Assembly: GCA_029260765.1 (NCBI GenBank)
Contig: JAJDCP010000088.1
Location: 1 to 62,173 of the forward strand
Direction of reading: 5' to 3'
DNA: 62,173 nucleotides
DNA from: Planctomycetota bacterium
Lineage (GTDB): Bacteria; Planctomycetota; J058; JAJDCP01
Of the stretch, positions 8,992 to 16,515 are shown in pieces; the first letter of the stretch is position 1; each line of letters begins with the position of its first letter. The notes below the pieces were generated by a model. It made no database searches, was not told the origin of the DNA, and saw nothing but the letters and a program-made list of their open reading frames with translations. A program made the translations under genes and the position numbers.

Positions 8992-10011
8992 ATGCGTGTG
9001 GGAATCTTTGGGGCAGGCGCGGTCGGGGGATACCTGGGAGTGCGGCTGTCGGCGGCCGGCGCCGAGGTCGCTCTGCTGGGCAGGGCCGCTCTGCTCGCGC
9101 AACGATCGGCGCTCGAAGCTTGTGACCGGCGCGGTCGCTGCCTGCGCCCTGCTGCCACGCTGCGTATCGGCGAGACCCCCGAAGTGCTCGCGGGCAGTCA
9201 GGTCTGCCTGGTGACCGTCAAATCCGGAGGCACCGCGACCGCGGGCGCCGCACTGGCGGATTGCCTGCCGCGGGACTGCCTGGTGGTGAGCTTCCAGAAT
9301 GGCCTGCACAACGTCTCGCTGCTGCAGACGGCGCTGCCACGGCACACCGTGCTCGCCGGCATGATCACCTTCAATGTCATCCGGGTCGGAGCACGCCTGC
9401 AGAAAGCCACCAGTGGCCCTCTGTTGTGCGAGCGCTCGAAGCATCCACAGCTGGCCCCCCTGCGACGCGCCCTGGCGGCCGTGGGTGAGCCGCTCGGGAC
9501 GCGGCGCGACATGCAAGCCATCCAGGCGGGCAAGCTGCTGCTGAACCTGAACAACGGCCTGTGCGCAGCGACGGGCCTGCCGATCGCCCGTTCGTTGGCG
9601 AGTGCGCAGCTGCGTTGGTGTTTTTCGCGCTGCATCGCCGAAGGTCTGCGGGTGATGCGCGGCGCGGGGTTGCGCCCGGCAGCTATCGGGCTGTTGGGCC
9701 CCGCGGCCATCGCTCGTCTGCTGACGGTTCCCGACCTGTTGTTCCGGTTGCTCTCCCAGACCGTCATGCGCATCGACCCGCAGGCGCGCTCGAGCACTCT
9801 GCAGGATCTCGAGCGCGGCAAGCCGACGGAGATCGCGGCCCTGAACGGGGAAATCGTGAGCCTGGCTGAGGGCCACGGGCTGAGGGCCCCCGCCAACGAA
9901 CACGTGGTCGCGTGCGTGCGCGTGTTGGAGCGCCAGCCGCCCGGGGCGCTGGAGTTCTTCAGCCCGGCCGCGCTGCGTGACGGGATCGCGCGCGCCATCG
10001 GTGTGCTGTGA
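8992..10011 (+). CDS. panE: 2-dehydropantoate 2-reductase (ketopantoate reductase family)
   Basis: This 339-residue protein opens with an NADPH-binding Rossmann motif GIFGAGAVGGYLG. It contains the conserved catalytic lysine in QAGKLLLNLNNGLCA and the GKPTEIAALNG acid/substrate motif, all typical of PanE/ApbA. It would reduce 2-dehydropantoate to pantoate for coenzyme A synthesis. The ATG at 8992 has CGGAG upstream and begins exactly at the Rossmann strand; the frame is open further upstream into the divergent moxR region but with no plausible protein. PanE-like paralogues act on other 2-keto acids, so the substrate is a family-level inference. Confidence 0.82.
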   Translation: MRVGIFGAGAVGGYLGVRLSAAGAEVALLGRAALLAQRSALEACDRRGRCLRPAATLRIGETPEVLAGSQVCLVTVKSGGTATAGAALADCLPRDCLVVSFQNGLHNVSLLQTALPRHTVLAGMITFNVIRVGARLQKATSGPLLCERSKHPQLAPLRRALAAVGEPLGTRRDMQAIQAGKLLLNLNNGLCAATGLPIARSLASAQLRWCFSRCIAEGLRVMRGAGLRPAAIGLLGPAAIARLLTVPDLLFRLLSQTVMRIDPQARSSTLQDLERGKPTEIAALNGEIVSLAEGHGLRAPANEHVVACVRVLERQPPGALEFFSPAALRDGIARAIGVL

Positions 10012-10072
10012 CTAGCCACTTGAGTTTGCAGCCGAAGGGAGGGTAAGCTACGGGCCTCGCAGAGGGAGAATC

Positions 10073-10372
10073 ATGGAAGAAAAGCTGCTTGTCGACATCG
10101 CCAAGGACCTGACCATCGCCATGCTGCAGGACCCGCGGCGGGAGGGCGCCGTCGACGCCCTCAAGCTCTACGGGCGCTTCTTCAAGAAGGTGCTGGCCTG
10201 CTACGCCGAAGAGTACCAGCTCAAAGAGCGGCTCGAAGAGGGCCAATTGGACGAAGACCCGTTCGCTCCCGACGAGGAAGAACAGGATGCCGAGCTCAGC
10301 CCTCTCGACCCCGACGACGCGGCCAATGAGGAAGACCCCGGTGACGAGGTCGTCGATCTGCTCGAGAGCTGA
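10073..10372 (+). CDS. Small acidic protein of unknown function
   Basis: This 99-residue protein is not recognised. It has a helical N-terminal half (residues 1-60) with alternating hydrophobics, and a strongly acidic, disordered-looking C-terminal half dominated by Asp, Glu and Pro. The ATG follows AGAGGGAGAATC, a good ribosome site. It lies 61 bases after the panE-like gene in the same direction and may be cotranscribed. There is no signal peptide or membrane segment. The ribosome site and low-complexity coding composition argue that it is real; nothing points to a function. Confidence 0.6.
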   Translation: MEEKLLVDIAKDLTIAMLQDPRREGAVDALKLYGRFFKKVLACYAEEYQLKERLEEGQLDEDPFAPDEEEQDAELSPLDPDDAANEEDPGDEVVDLLES

Positions 10373-10387
10373 AGATCCGCAACCCGC

Positions 10388-10568
10388 TCAACGGTCGTAG
10401 GCCATGAGCCGTCTGACCCACGCTTTGGTGAGGTCTCGACCCTCTCCCAGCCGCAGGTTTTTCGAGAAGAAGCTCAAGATCCCTGCTCCCTCTACCTCGG
10501 GCACCAGAGCTACCGCTCCACCAAAGAACGCTGCGCAGCGCAAGCAGAGTTTTCTGCAGCCCGAGCGC
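10388..10568 (-). other. Possible short coding remnant downstream of the acyl-CoA synthetase gene
   Basis: This 181-bp gap is open on the minus strand in a frame that reads like protein, ending in LTKAWVRRLMAYDR before a stop. It has no ATG and no clear ribosome site. It could be a small GTG-started gene, the tail of a lost gene, or chance in high-G+C DNA. I cannot assign it. Confidence 0.2.
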
Positions 10569-11969
10569 TCACACGGCAAGCAGCTCGCGCAGCCGAGTCT
10601 TCTGCACCTTTCCCAGGCTATTGCGCGGCAATGCTTCGAGTCGCTGCCAGCGGGCAGGCAGCTTGTAGCGTGCCAGCTTCCCGGCCAGATGGGCGCGCAG
10701 GCTCTCGGGGTCGAAGCCGGCTCCTGGGCTGGGCACGACGCACGCACAGCCCACTTCTCCCCAACGACGGTCAGGAACCCCAACCACAGCGACCTCCGCC
10801 AGCTCGGGAAGTTCTTCCAACAAGACCTCGATCTCGGCGGGATAGACGTTCTCGCCTCCCGAGATGAACATGTCCTTGCGGCGCCCGACAATGGTCACGA
10901 AGCCCTCTTCATCGCACTGCGCCAGGTCGCCCGTGTACAGCTCGCCTTTCCGCAGCACCTCGGCGCTGCGTTGCGGCTGCCGCCAGTAGCCCGAGAACAG
11001 ATGGTCCCCCTGCATCACCAACTCGCCGGCCTCGAGCCTCAGCCCGATCGCGGGCATCGGCCGCCCGACGCTGCCGAGCTTCGAGCGCACACAGCTACCT
11101 GGCAACACGAAACAGTTGGGCCCCGCCTCGGTCAGCCCGTAGCCCTGACGAAACTCGATGCCAAGCTCGAGGTACGCGCGCGCCAGAGGTTCGGGGCAGG
11201 GCGCACCGCCAGAGATAACGAAACGCAACCGCCGGCGTGGGGCGTGGGCCAGGCGGCCGGTCTCGAGCATACGGCGGAACATCGTCGGCACGCCGAACAG
11301 CACCGAGACACGATCGAACGCAGAGACCACGGCCTCCGCATCGAAGCCGGCCAGCAGCCGGGTGTGCCCGCCCACAGCCAGCAGCGGCAGGGTCAGCACG
11401 TTCCAGCCGCCGGTGTGGAAGAGCGGCGCGAACAATAGCGTACGGTCGCCAGGACCGAGCTCCCAGCCCTGGACCGTGTTGCGGATGTTGGCCGCCAGCA
11501 TGCGGAACGACAGCATGGCCCCTTTGGCCCGGCCTGTGGTTCCAGACGTGTAGAGGATCAGGGCACAGTCTTCGGCATCGCCTGCGACGGGTCGGAAGGG
11601 ACGCTCCGCGCGCAGCCAGAAGTCTGCAAGCCCCAGCGCCGAAGCGGGACTGTCCGTCTGGGCGTCGCTCAAAACCAAGCGTGGCTGGCAGTCTGCAAGC
11701 AGCGCGTCGCGTTCGCGGGGGCTCAGCCGCGTGTTGACCGGCACCAGACAGGCGCCCCGTTGCCAGCAGGCAAAGGCGAGGCTGAGGTGGAAGCGGCTGT
11801 TTGCGGCGATCAGGGCCACCCTGTCCCCGTGGCGCACCTCCTCGAGGCGCGCCGCCACGGCTCGGGCCTCGCCGGCGAGGGCGGCGTAACTGAAGTCGCC
11901 CTCGGCATCGCTCCAGACCAGCCGCTCCGGTTGGCGGCGTGCACCGTCCTCCAAGAGGTTGCGCATCAT
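10569..11969 (-). CDS. Acyl-CoA synthetase (AMP-dependent ligase)
   Basis: This 466-residue ANL-superfamily ligase activates a carboxylic acid to its acyl-CoA through an acyl-AMP. The P-loop-like A3 motif is intact (LILYTSGTTGRAKGAML), the A5 motif is GYGLTEAGP, the A7 motif is YTGDLAQ, and a C-terminal hinge and LGKVQKTRL lysine follow. Length and motifs resemble MenE/medium-chain fatty-acid ligases. The first of two adjacent ATG codons (11969) overlaps the phaC-like stop as ATGA and has GGGGGAT upstream. It is the last gene of the TetR-hydrolase-lipase-PhaC-ligase operon, so a fatty or hydroxy acid released by the neighbouring hydrolases is the likely substrate. Confidence 0.9.
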   Translation of the reverse strand: MMRNLLEDGARRQPERLVWSDAEGDFSYAALAGEARAVAARLEEVRHGDRVALIAANSRFHLSLAFACWQRGACLVPVNTRLSPRERDALLADCQPRLVLSDAQTDSPASALGLADFWLRAERPFRPVAGDAEDCALILYTSGTTGRAKGAMLSFRMLAANIRNTVQGWELGPGDRTLLFAPLFHTGGWNVLTLPLLAVGGHTRLLAGFDAEAVVSAFDRVSVLFGVPTMFRRMLETGRLAHAPRRRLRFVISGGAPCPEPLARAYLELGIEFRQGYGLTEAGPNCFVLPGSCVRSKLGSVGRPMPAIGLRLEAGELVMQGDHLFSGYWRQPQRSAEVLRKGELYTGDLAQCDEEGFVTIVGRRKDMFISGGENVYPAEIEVLLEELPELAEVAVVGVPDRRWGEVGCACVVPSPGAGFDPESLRAHLAGKLARYKLPARWQRLEALPRNSLGKVQKTRLRELLAV

Positions 11970-13060
11970 AGATCCCCCAGCCAGCCAGCCACAGCGGGCC
12001 AGAGCTTCTCCTGGGCGCGGCGACCCACACACAGTCCGACGTGTCCACACGCAGACCGCAGGCTAGCGCTGCGCGAACTGTTGGCGGCTTCTAGCACGGC
12101 CAGGCTGGCCGCTGGCGGGACGAGCTTGTCCTTCTCACCGACGATGCAGAGCAGCGGCAGCTCCAACGTCCCCAGCTTGGGTAGCAGCGCATTCTGTTGA
12201 TAGTAGCGCTCGACGAAGTCGACGTAGGCCTGTCCAGGATGGTCGACGGGCTCGGCCATCCAGCGTTCCATCGCGCAGAAGTGCTCGCGCTGGTTGGGCG
12301 CGCTCTTGCCGCGCAGCCAGGTGCTGAGCATTCCGCCCCAACGCTGCCCGCGCTGCCACGGGTTGAGTGCCTCGAAGGCCGCGCTCAGCCCGACGCCGGA
12401 GACATTGCCTGTCCAACTTCGCAACGCACGCGGGTCGAAATGCCTCGACCACAGCCTGAGCAGCTGCATCTTGTCGAAATCGACCGGGGCGGCCAACAGA
12501 CTGAGGCTGCGTAGAGTCTGGGGTCTCGCGGCGGCATACTCGGTGGCCAGGGTGCCGCCCTGGCAGTAGCCCAGCAGATCTACGCGCTCACAGGCCTCGC
12601 GCTCCCGTACGGCATCGACTGCCCCGCCCAGGACGTCGTCGATGAAGACCTCCAGCGGAAGCTCCGCCTCATTGCGGCCCGGATGCCCCCAGTCGAGCAG
12701 GTAGACGCAGAATCCCAGGCCCGTCAGGCGTTCGATCACGCTGCGGCCCGGAAGCAAGTCCAATATGTACGGGCGGTTGACCAGCGCGTACACGATCAAG
12801 AGGGGGGTGGCGTGCTGGCGCTGGTCAGGCTGGTAACAGCGCAGACGGGCCGGGCCATGGCGCCAGACCACCCGAAACGGACTACGGCCGACCGCGACGG
12901 GTCCCCCGTGCAGCAGCTCTTCGGTCAGGCCCTGGGGCTGGGCGAGACGGCCGAGCCGCGAGATTCCGCGCGAGCAGTGGCGGGCGACGCTCGAGCTCTC
13001 GAGCAGTGTCTGCCAGCCTTGCGCCAGGGGACGCGTGCTGTGTTCCCACAATTCGAACAT
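11966..13060 (-). CDS. phaC: Class III-like poly(3-hydroxyalkanoate) synthase
   Basis: The 364-residue length and the lipase-like box with cysteine in place of serine (LGYCQGGT, C166) identify a PhaC-type synthase of class III (PhaC of PhaEC). An Asp in VGEKDKLVPP and a His in CGHVGL complete the triad. PhaC polymerises 3-hydroxyacyl-CoA into storage granules. GGAGG lies ten bases before the ATG at 13060. The usual partner PhaE is not encoded nearby. The gene is inside a TetR-controlled lipid operon and overlaps the acyl-CoA synthetase start. A related acyltransferase role cannot be excluded without PhaE. Confidence 0.82.
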   Translation of the reverse strand: MFELWEHSTRPLAQGWQTLLESSSVARHCSRGISRLGRLAQPQGLTEELLHGGPVAVGRSPFRVVWRHGPARLRCYQPDQRQHATPLLIVYALVNRPYILDLLPGRSVIERLTGLGFCVYLLDWGHPGRNEAELPLEVFIDDVLGGAVDAVREREACERVDLLGYCQGGTLATEYAAARPQTLRSLSLLAAPVDFDKMQLLRLWSRHFDPRALRSWTGNVSGVGLSAAFEALNPWQRGQRWGGMLSTWLRGKSAPNQREHFCAMERWMAEPVDHPGQAYVDFVERYYQQNALLPKLGTLELPLLCIVGEKDKLVPPAASLAVLEAANSSRSASLRSACGHVGLCVGRRAQEKLWPAVAGWLGDL

Positions 13061-13076
13061 GGCGAGCCTCCTTGTC

Positions 13077-14408
13077 TCAGTCGCGGCCACCCACGACGGT
13101 ACTATCAGTGGTTGTGTATGCGCTGGGTTGCGAGTCGGACTCTCGTTCGCTGGTGCTGGGGAGAGGCCAGGGGAGCACCTCGCTGTCACGGATCGGCGCG
13201 CCGTTGAGGATGGTGGCGATCCAGGTCTGGGGTTCCTCCAGGAACAGCAGCTCGACGTGGTTGCAGGGCATCACCTGCGTCTCGCGCAAGCGGGCGCCAT
13301 TGTTCGCGAAACCATCGGGGTCGGTCGCCGACTCGAGGAACACCAGCCCGTCGGACGGCCCGTCGTATTCCCCTTCCTCGAGCTGTTGCGCACCGCCCAG
13401 GTCGATGTACTGCAGCTCGTGCCGGGTGCCCGCCAGCAGGTAGATATCGGTACGCCGGGGGAAGCGCGCTGCCCGCACCTGGGCCATGTGGTCGCCTCCC
13501 TCGGCGATGGCCTGCTTCAGTCCCCGCGAACGGCTGACATAGCCCTCGCCACCGTGCCAGGTGGTGTGCCAGTCGACCTCTTTCTGGTTGAGCGGATGCA
13601 GGTCGCTGAGATCCGCGAGCAGCATCAGCTGCATGCGGTACGCCGGGGCGAAGATGTTGTCTTCGAGCGCGCCCATCGGTTGGTACCAATCCCAGGGCGC
13701 CGGCATGCCATAAGCGTGGAAGCGCACGAACGCGATCGGGTGCCGGAAAGTGAAATCGAGTCCCTGGTGGGGGGTGGCGGCGAAGATGAGCTTGCGGATG
13801 TCCTTCTGGTAGCGCCTGCCCCAGCTCTTGCGGACCCCGGTCAGGTACATGCGGGCGGCGATGCCTCCGGCGGAGTGCGCCACGACATCGACCTTGTCGG
13901 CGCCGGTGCGCTCTTTGATCACCTCGATGGCGTTGCCTATGTGCTGGGCCTGGAAGTACAGGTCGCCCTGACCGCAGGGAAAGGTGATGGCGAAGACGGC
14001 GAAGCCGCGTGCGGACAGGAAGGGCATCAGCCCTGGGCGGCCGTCGAACCAGGTCGAGGCGAACGAGCGCGTGGCATCGCTCTGGCAGCCGTGCACCAGC
14101 AGCACAGGCACGTCGCGGGTCGGCGTGTCCCAGCCCGGTGCGTAGTGCAGCAAGAAATTGCGTGAGTGCGGCCGACGAGTGCCGCCGAACGCCTCGGGGA
14201 TGCCGACTCCGAAGATGCTGAGGGGCAGGTGCTCGGTATGGCTGTTGAAGGTCTCCTGCTCGAAGGCCGGCTCGGGATCGGACCAGCACTCGAGGCGCTG
14301 CCAGGGCCAGCACTCCTGCTCAGACAGGGTGCGCTGCAGCTCGAGGTCGTCGGCGGCCAGCAAGCTTGCAAGGGCGAGCAGGCCGAGTCGCAGGGGGAGG
14401 CGGTTCAT
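13077..14408 (-). CDS. Secreted lipase/esterase-like alpha/beta hydrolase
   Basis: The 443-residue product starts with a signal peptide (LPLRLGLLALASLLAADD) and has an alpha/beta-hydrolase core resembling triacylglycerol lipases: oxyanion segment VPVLLVHGCQ, nucleophile motif VVAHSAGG, and a late acid and histidine (QVMPCNHVELL). The ATG has AGAGGA upstream and overlaps the preceding hydrolase stop by four bases. Export suggests it hydrolyses esters or polyester outside the cytoplasm and supplies acids to the downstream ligase and PhaC-like enzyme. The polar C-terminal tail after residue 415 looks disordered. Confidence 0.8.
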   Translation of the reverse strand: MNRLPLRLGLLALASLLAADDLELQRTLSEQECWPWQRLECWSDPEPAFEQETFNSHTEHLPLSIFGVGIPEAFGGTRRPHSRNFLLHYAPGWDTPTRDVPVLLVHGCQSDATRSFASTWFDGRPGLMPFLSARGFAVFAITFPCGQGDLYFQAQHIGNAIEVIKERTGADKVDVVAHSAGGIAARMYLTGVRKSWGRRYQKDIRKLIFAATPHQGLDFTFRHPIAFVRFHAYGMPAPWDWYQPMGALEDNIFAPAYRMQLMLLADLSDLHPLNQKEVDWHTTWHGGEGYVSRSRGLKQAIAEGGDHMAQVRAARFPRRTDIYLLAGTRHELQYIDLGGAQQLEEGEYDGPSDGLVFLESATDPDGFANNGARLRETQVMPCNHVELLFLEEPQTWIATILNGAPIRDSEVLPWPLPSTSERESDSQPSAYTTTDSTVVGGRD

Positions 14409-15268
14409 CGTGTAGTCCTCTTGGGGGGCTCGGAAAGAAACCGGTGCACAGCCGCGTTCAGGGCGCGTGCCCGTTCGACACACAGATAATGTCCCGCCCG
14501 GGCAAAGGTGCGCAGGCGGGCGTCGGGCAGTTGGCGGGCGAGCCAGCGTGCGTTGGCGGCCGGCACGATACGGTCTTCAAGGCCGGTCAACACCAGACAG
14601 GCGGCGCGGATGCCGGGGATGTCGGCGGAGCGGTCGAAGGCGGCTCCTGCCTGGGCCTGGGCCAGCCAGGCATGGGGCTTTGCCGGGCGGTCCGTGCGCC
14701 GTCGGGCGATGGCCGCCAGGCGGCGGAAGTTGTCCCGGGCGTAGGACCGATGGTAGGCCAGGCGCATGGCGTTGAGCACACGCTCCGGAGCGCTCCGCCC
14801 AAGCGGCGACACCACAGCCTGCCAGGTCGCACTGTCCATCGGTGTCGAGGCAGGACCTCCGGCAGACGTGGAGACCAGGACCAGCTTGGAGAGCAGCTCG
14901 GGATAGCGGACGGCCAGCTCGATGGCGACGAACCCCCCCAGCGAGACGCCCATCACGTGGGTCTGCGAGACCCTGCGGGCGCGGAGCAGCTCGGCCAGGT
15001 CGTCCGCGAGGCAGGCGATGCTGTACGGGCCGGCAGGCGCATCGCTCTGGCCGGCGCCCCGGTTGTCCGGAGCGAGCACGCGGAAGCGGCGCGCGAAACT
15101 GCGGAGCTGGCGGGCAAACATGTCACAGCCACGGCCGAGGCCAGGGATCAAGAGCAGCGAGGGACCGCTGCCGGCCTCGACGAAGCTGAGCCGCAGACCC
15201 TCCCTGAGATCTATAAACGAGCGCCCGTTTATTAATGGGGGTGGGGGACAGAGTAAGGCTTCAGGCAT
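14405..15268 (-). CDS. Alpha/beta hydrolase
   Basis: This 287-residue cytoplasmic hydrolase has the HG-equivalent LLIPGLGRG, the nucleophile elbow VMGVSLGGF, the acid in TGLEDRIVPA and the histidine in RAGHYLC, so the triad is intact. It resembles 3-oxoadipate enol-lactonase/esterase-type proteins. The ATG at 15268 has GGAGGA upstream and overlaps the TetR gene's end by eight bases, so translation is coupled. A 20-bp palindrome lies inside its first 20 codons. The substrate is unknown; an acyl ester or lactone is suggested by the operon. Confidence 0.85.
   Translation of the reverse strand: MPEALLCPPPPLINGRSFIDLREGLRLSFVEAGSGPSLLLIPGLGRGCDMFARQLRSFARRFRVLAPDNRGAGQSDAPAGPYSIACLADDLAELLRARRVSQTHVMGVSLGGFVAIELAVRYPELLSKLVLVSTSAGGPASTPMDSATWQAVVSPLGRSAPERVLNAMRLAYHRSYARDNFRRLAAIARRRTDRPAKPHAWLAQAQAGAAFDRSADIPGIRAACLVLTGLEDRIVPAANARWLARQLPDARLRTFARAGHYLCVERARALNAAVHRFLSEPPKRTTR
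15213..15232. promoter_or_regulatory. Candidate TetR operator (intragenic)
   Basis: ATAAACG and CGTTTAT form a perfect inverted repeat around a 6-bp centre, 36-55 bases inside the hydrolase gene. Its central 18 bases match 14 of 18 positions of the site just upstream of the TetR gene (15907-15924). Size and symmetry fit a TetR operator. Confidence 0.5.
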
Positions 15269-15887
15269 GGGATTCCTCCGGGCGAAGCAGCAGACCGCGT
15301 CCAAACAAGCCCGCCATGCCTTCGATGACCTGCCGATCAGACAGACCGAAGTGCTTGCGCGCGCCGAAAACGACCTCGACAGTGAAGTAGTTGAAGTACG
15401 AAAGCGTGATCGTCATCAACGCTGCCACGGGATCTCCCGCAGCCAACCGGCCTTGTTGTTGCAGATCCCGCAGATAGGGGCCCAGGTCGGATTCGTAGCG
15501 GGCACGCATACCTTCAAAGAGCTGGTGGATGTGCTGGCCTTCGAACTCGAGTACATCGACGTAGATCAGCCGGATATAGGTGGCAAACCGCCGCACCATC
15601 GCGCCACTCGCCAGACCGATCTCGACCAGGGATTCCGGCAGCCGGAAGTTGGCAAAGGCTTGTGCCAGCGGAGTGTCGGGTTGGCTGTACTGCTTCTGGT
15701 GATGATCGAGCAGGCTGCGGAACAACTTCTCTTTGCTGCCGAAGTGCGAGTACAGGTTGCTGACCGGCGTGCCTGCGTCCCGCGCGATCTCGCGCACCGA
15801 CACGCCATGAAAGCCGCGCCGCGAGAAGGCATCTTCGGCAGCTTTCAAGATCGCCGTGCGCAGGCCGGGGGTTGGCGGGCGGGGCAT
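15261..15887 (-). CDS. TetR-family transcriptional regulator
   Basis: This 208-residue regulator has an N-terminal helix-turn-helix (VREIARDAGTPVSNLYSHFG, residues about 29-48) and a helical ligand-binding C-terminal domain. It is the first gene of the five-gene lipid operon and probably autoregulates it. A palindromic candidate operator lies 20-37 bases before its start and a second one lies inside the next gene. By analogy with fatty-acid TetR repressors, the effector may be an acyl-CoA made by the operon's ligase, but that is inference. Confidence 0.9.
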   Translation of the reverse strand: MPRPPTPGLRTAILKAAEDAFSRRGFHGVSVREIARDAGTPVSNLYSHFGSKEKLFRSLLDHHQKQYSQPDTPLAQAFANFRLPESLVEIGLASGAMVRRFATYIRLIYVDVLEFEGQHIHQLFEGMRARYESDLGPYLRDLQQQGRLAAGDPVAALMTITLSYFNYFTVEVVFGARKHFGLSDRQVIEGMAGLFGRGLLLRPEESHA

Positions 15888-15906
15888 ACGGGGTCCTCAG
15901 AGTTTT

Positions 15907-15924
15907 TGAACGTGCGCTCGATTA
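15907..15924. promoter_or_regulatory. Candidate TetR operator upstream of the lipid operon
   Basis: TGAACGTGCGCTCGATTA is an imperfect palindrome 20 bases before the TetR start codon. It matches the intragenic site at 15214-15231 at 14 of 18 positions (shared pattern T-x-A-A-C-G-x-G-C-G-C-x-C-G-x-T-T-A). Confidence 0.5.
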
Positions 15925-15972
15925 TTTTCATGAGGATAGCCGAGCGAGCAGGGGAGGGCAAGGAGAATTCAT

Positions 15973-16140
15973 GGATGGCGGTCACGGGCACGGTCACGCA
16001 GAGACGGACCACGAACCTACAAACCTTTGTGAGCCAATAGAATACACTTGTGAACCGTGACCGTGACCGTGACCGGATGTCGATCCGGGGCCGAAAAATC
16101 AACCGAGACTCAGACCACCTTCAACCTGAAAAGAAGGCCC
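15973..16140 (+). repeat. Long intergenic repeat, copy 1
   Basis: This block starts with GGTCAC-type hexamers, passes through a conserved AGACGGACCACGAAC and CAAACCTTTGTGAGCCAA, reaches three GTGACC hexamers, and ends in a conserved core (CGAAAAATCAACCGAG, then CTCAGACCACCTTCAACCTG). The same order and orientation recur at 61923-62137. The opposed hexamer runs could pair as a hairpin. No coding sequence lies in either copy. Confidence 0.85.
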
Positions 16141-16301
16141 AAACCGATCGTCCTCCCGAATCCATCGCAGGCCTCCACACGTTCCCTGAGGCAGTCTCGA
16201 CGCAGGTCCGCCGTTACAGCGGAAACCCCAACGCCAAGCGGCGCTCGCAAGTGGCTGTCTCAGGGAACACGATTCCGCCATACAATCGCTTTGGTTTGTC
16301 A

Positions 16302-16376
16302 TGTAGGGGCGGGGTTTACCCCTCCTCGCCGACTCGGACGCTTCGCTTGCGGGAGGGGGTAAACCCCTCCCCTACA
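16302..16376. repeat. REP-like hairpin, copy 1
   Basis: TGTAGGGG-CGGGGTTTACCCC at the left is matched by GGGGTAAACCCC-TCCCCTACA at the right, giving about 20-bp arms with little mismatch around a GGACGCTTCG-containing loop. A decayed copy is at 61658-61757. Confidence 0.75.
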
Positions 16377-16515
16377 AAGAGAAAAGTCGGTTTCCCTCCC
16401 CGAGTCGCAGGAACCGGAGGTTGCCCTCAGGAATCAATCCCACGCCTCCAGACGTTCCCTGAGACAGCCTCGCAGGAGCGCCGCTTCAAACTCTGAGAAC
16501 CATCCGACGGCCCCC

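Larger units (their letters stand above)
15888..16515. other. Repeat-rich intergenic region without a gene
   Basis: These 628 bases hold the promoter side of the lipid operon, a long repeat copy (15973-16140), a hairpin repeat (16302-16376) and three copies of a TTCCCTGAGRCAGYC motif (near 16181-16198, inverted at 16253-16270, and 16453-16471). A second direct repeat, a GAATCxATCxCAxGCCTCCA block, precedes two of those copies at 16157 and 16430. Open frames here translate to repeats and have no homologous look; I see no gene. Confidence 0.7.

Noticed and set aside
16050..16496. A 148-codon open frame in the repeat region
   Set aside because: Its translation is only hexamer and REP repeats; the related region at 62 kb does not keep the frame.
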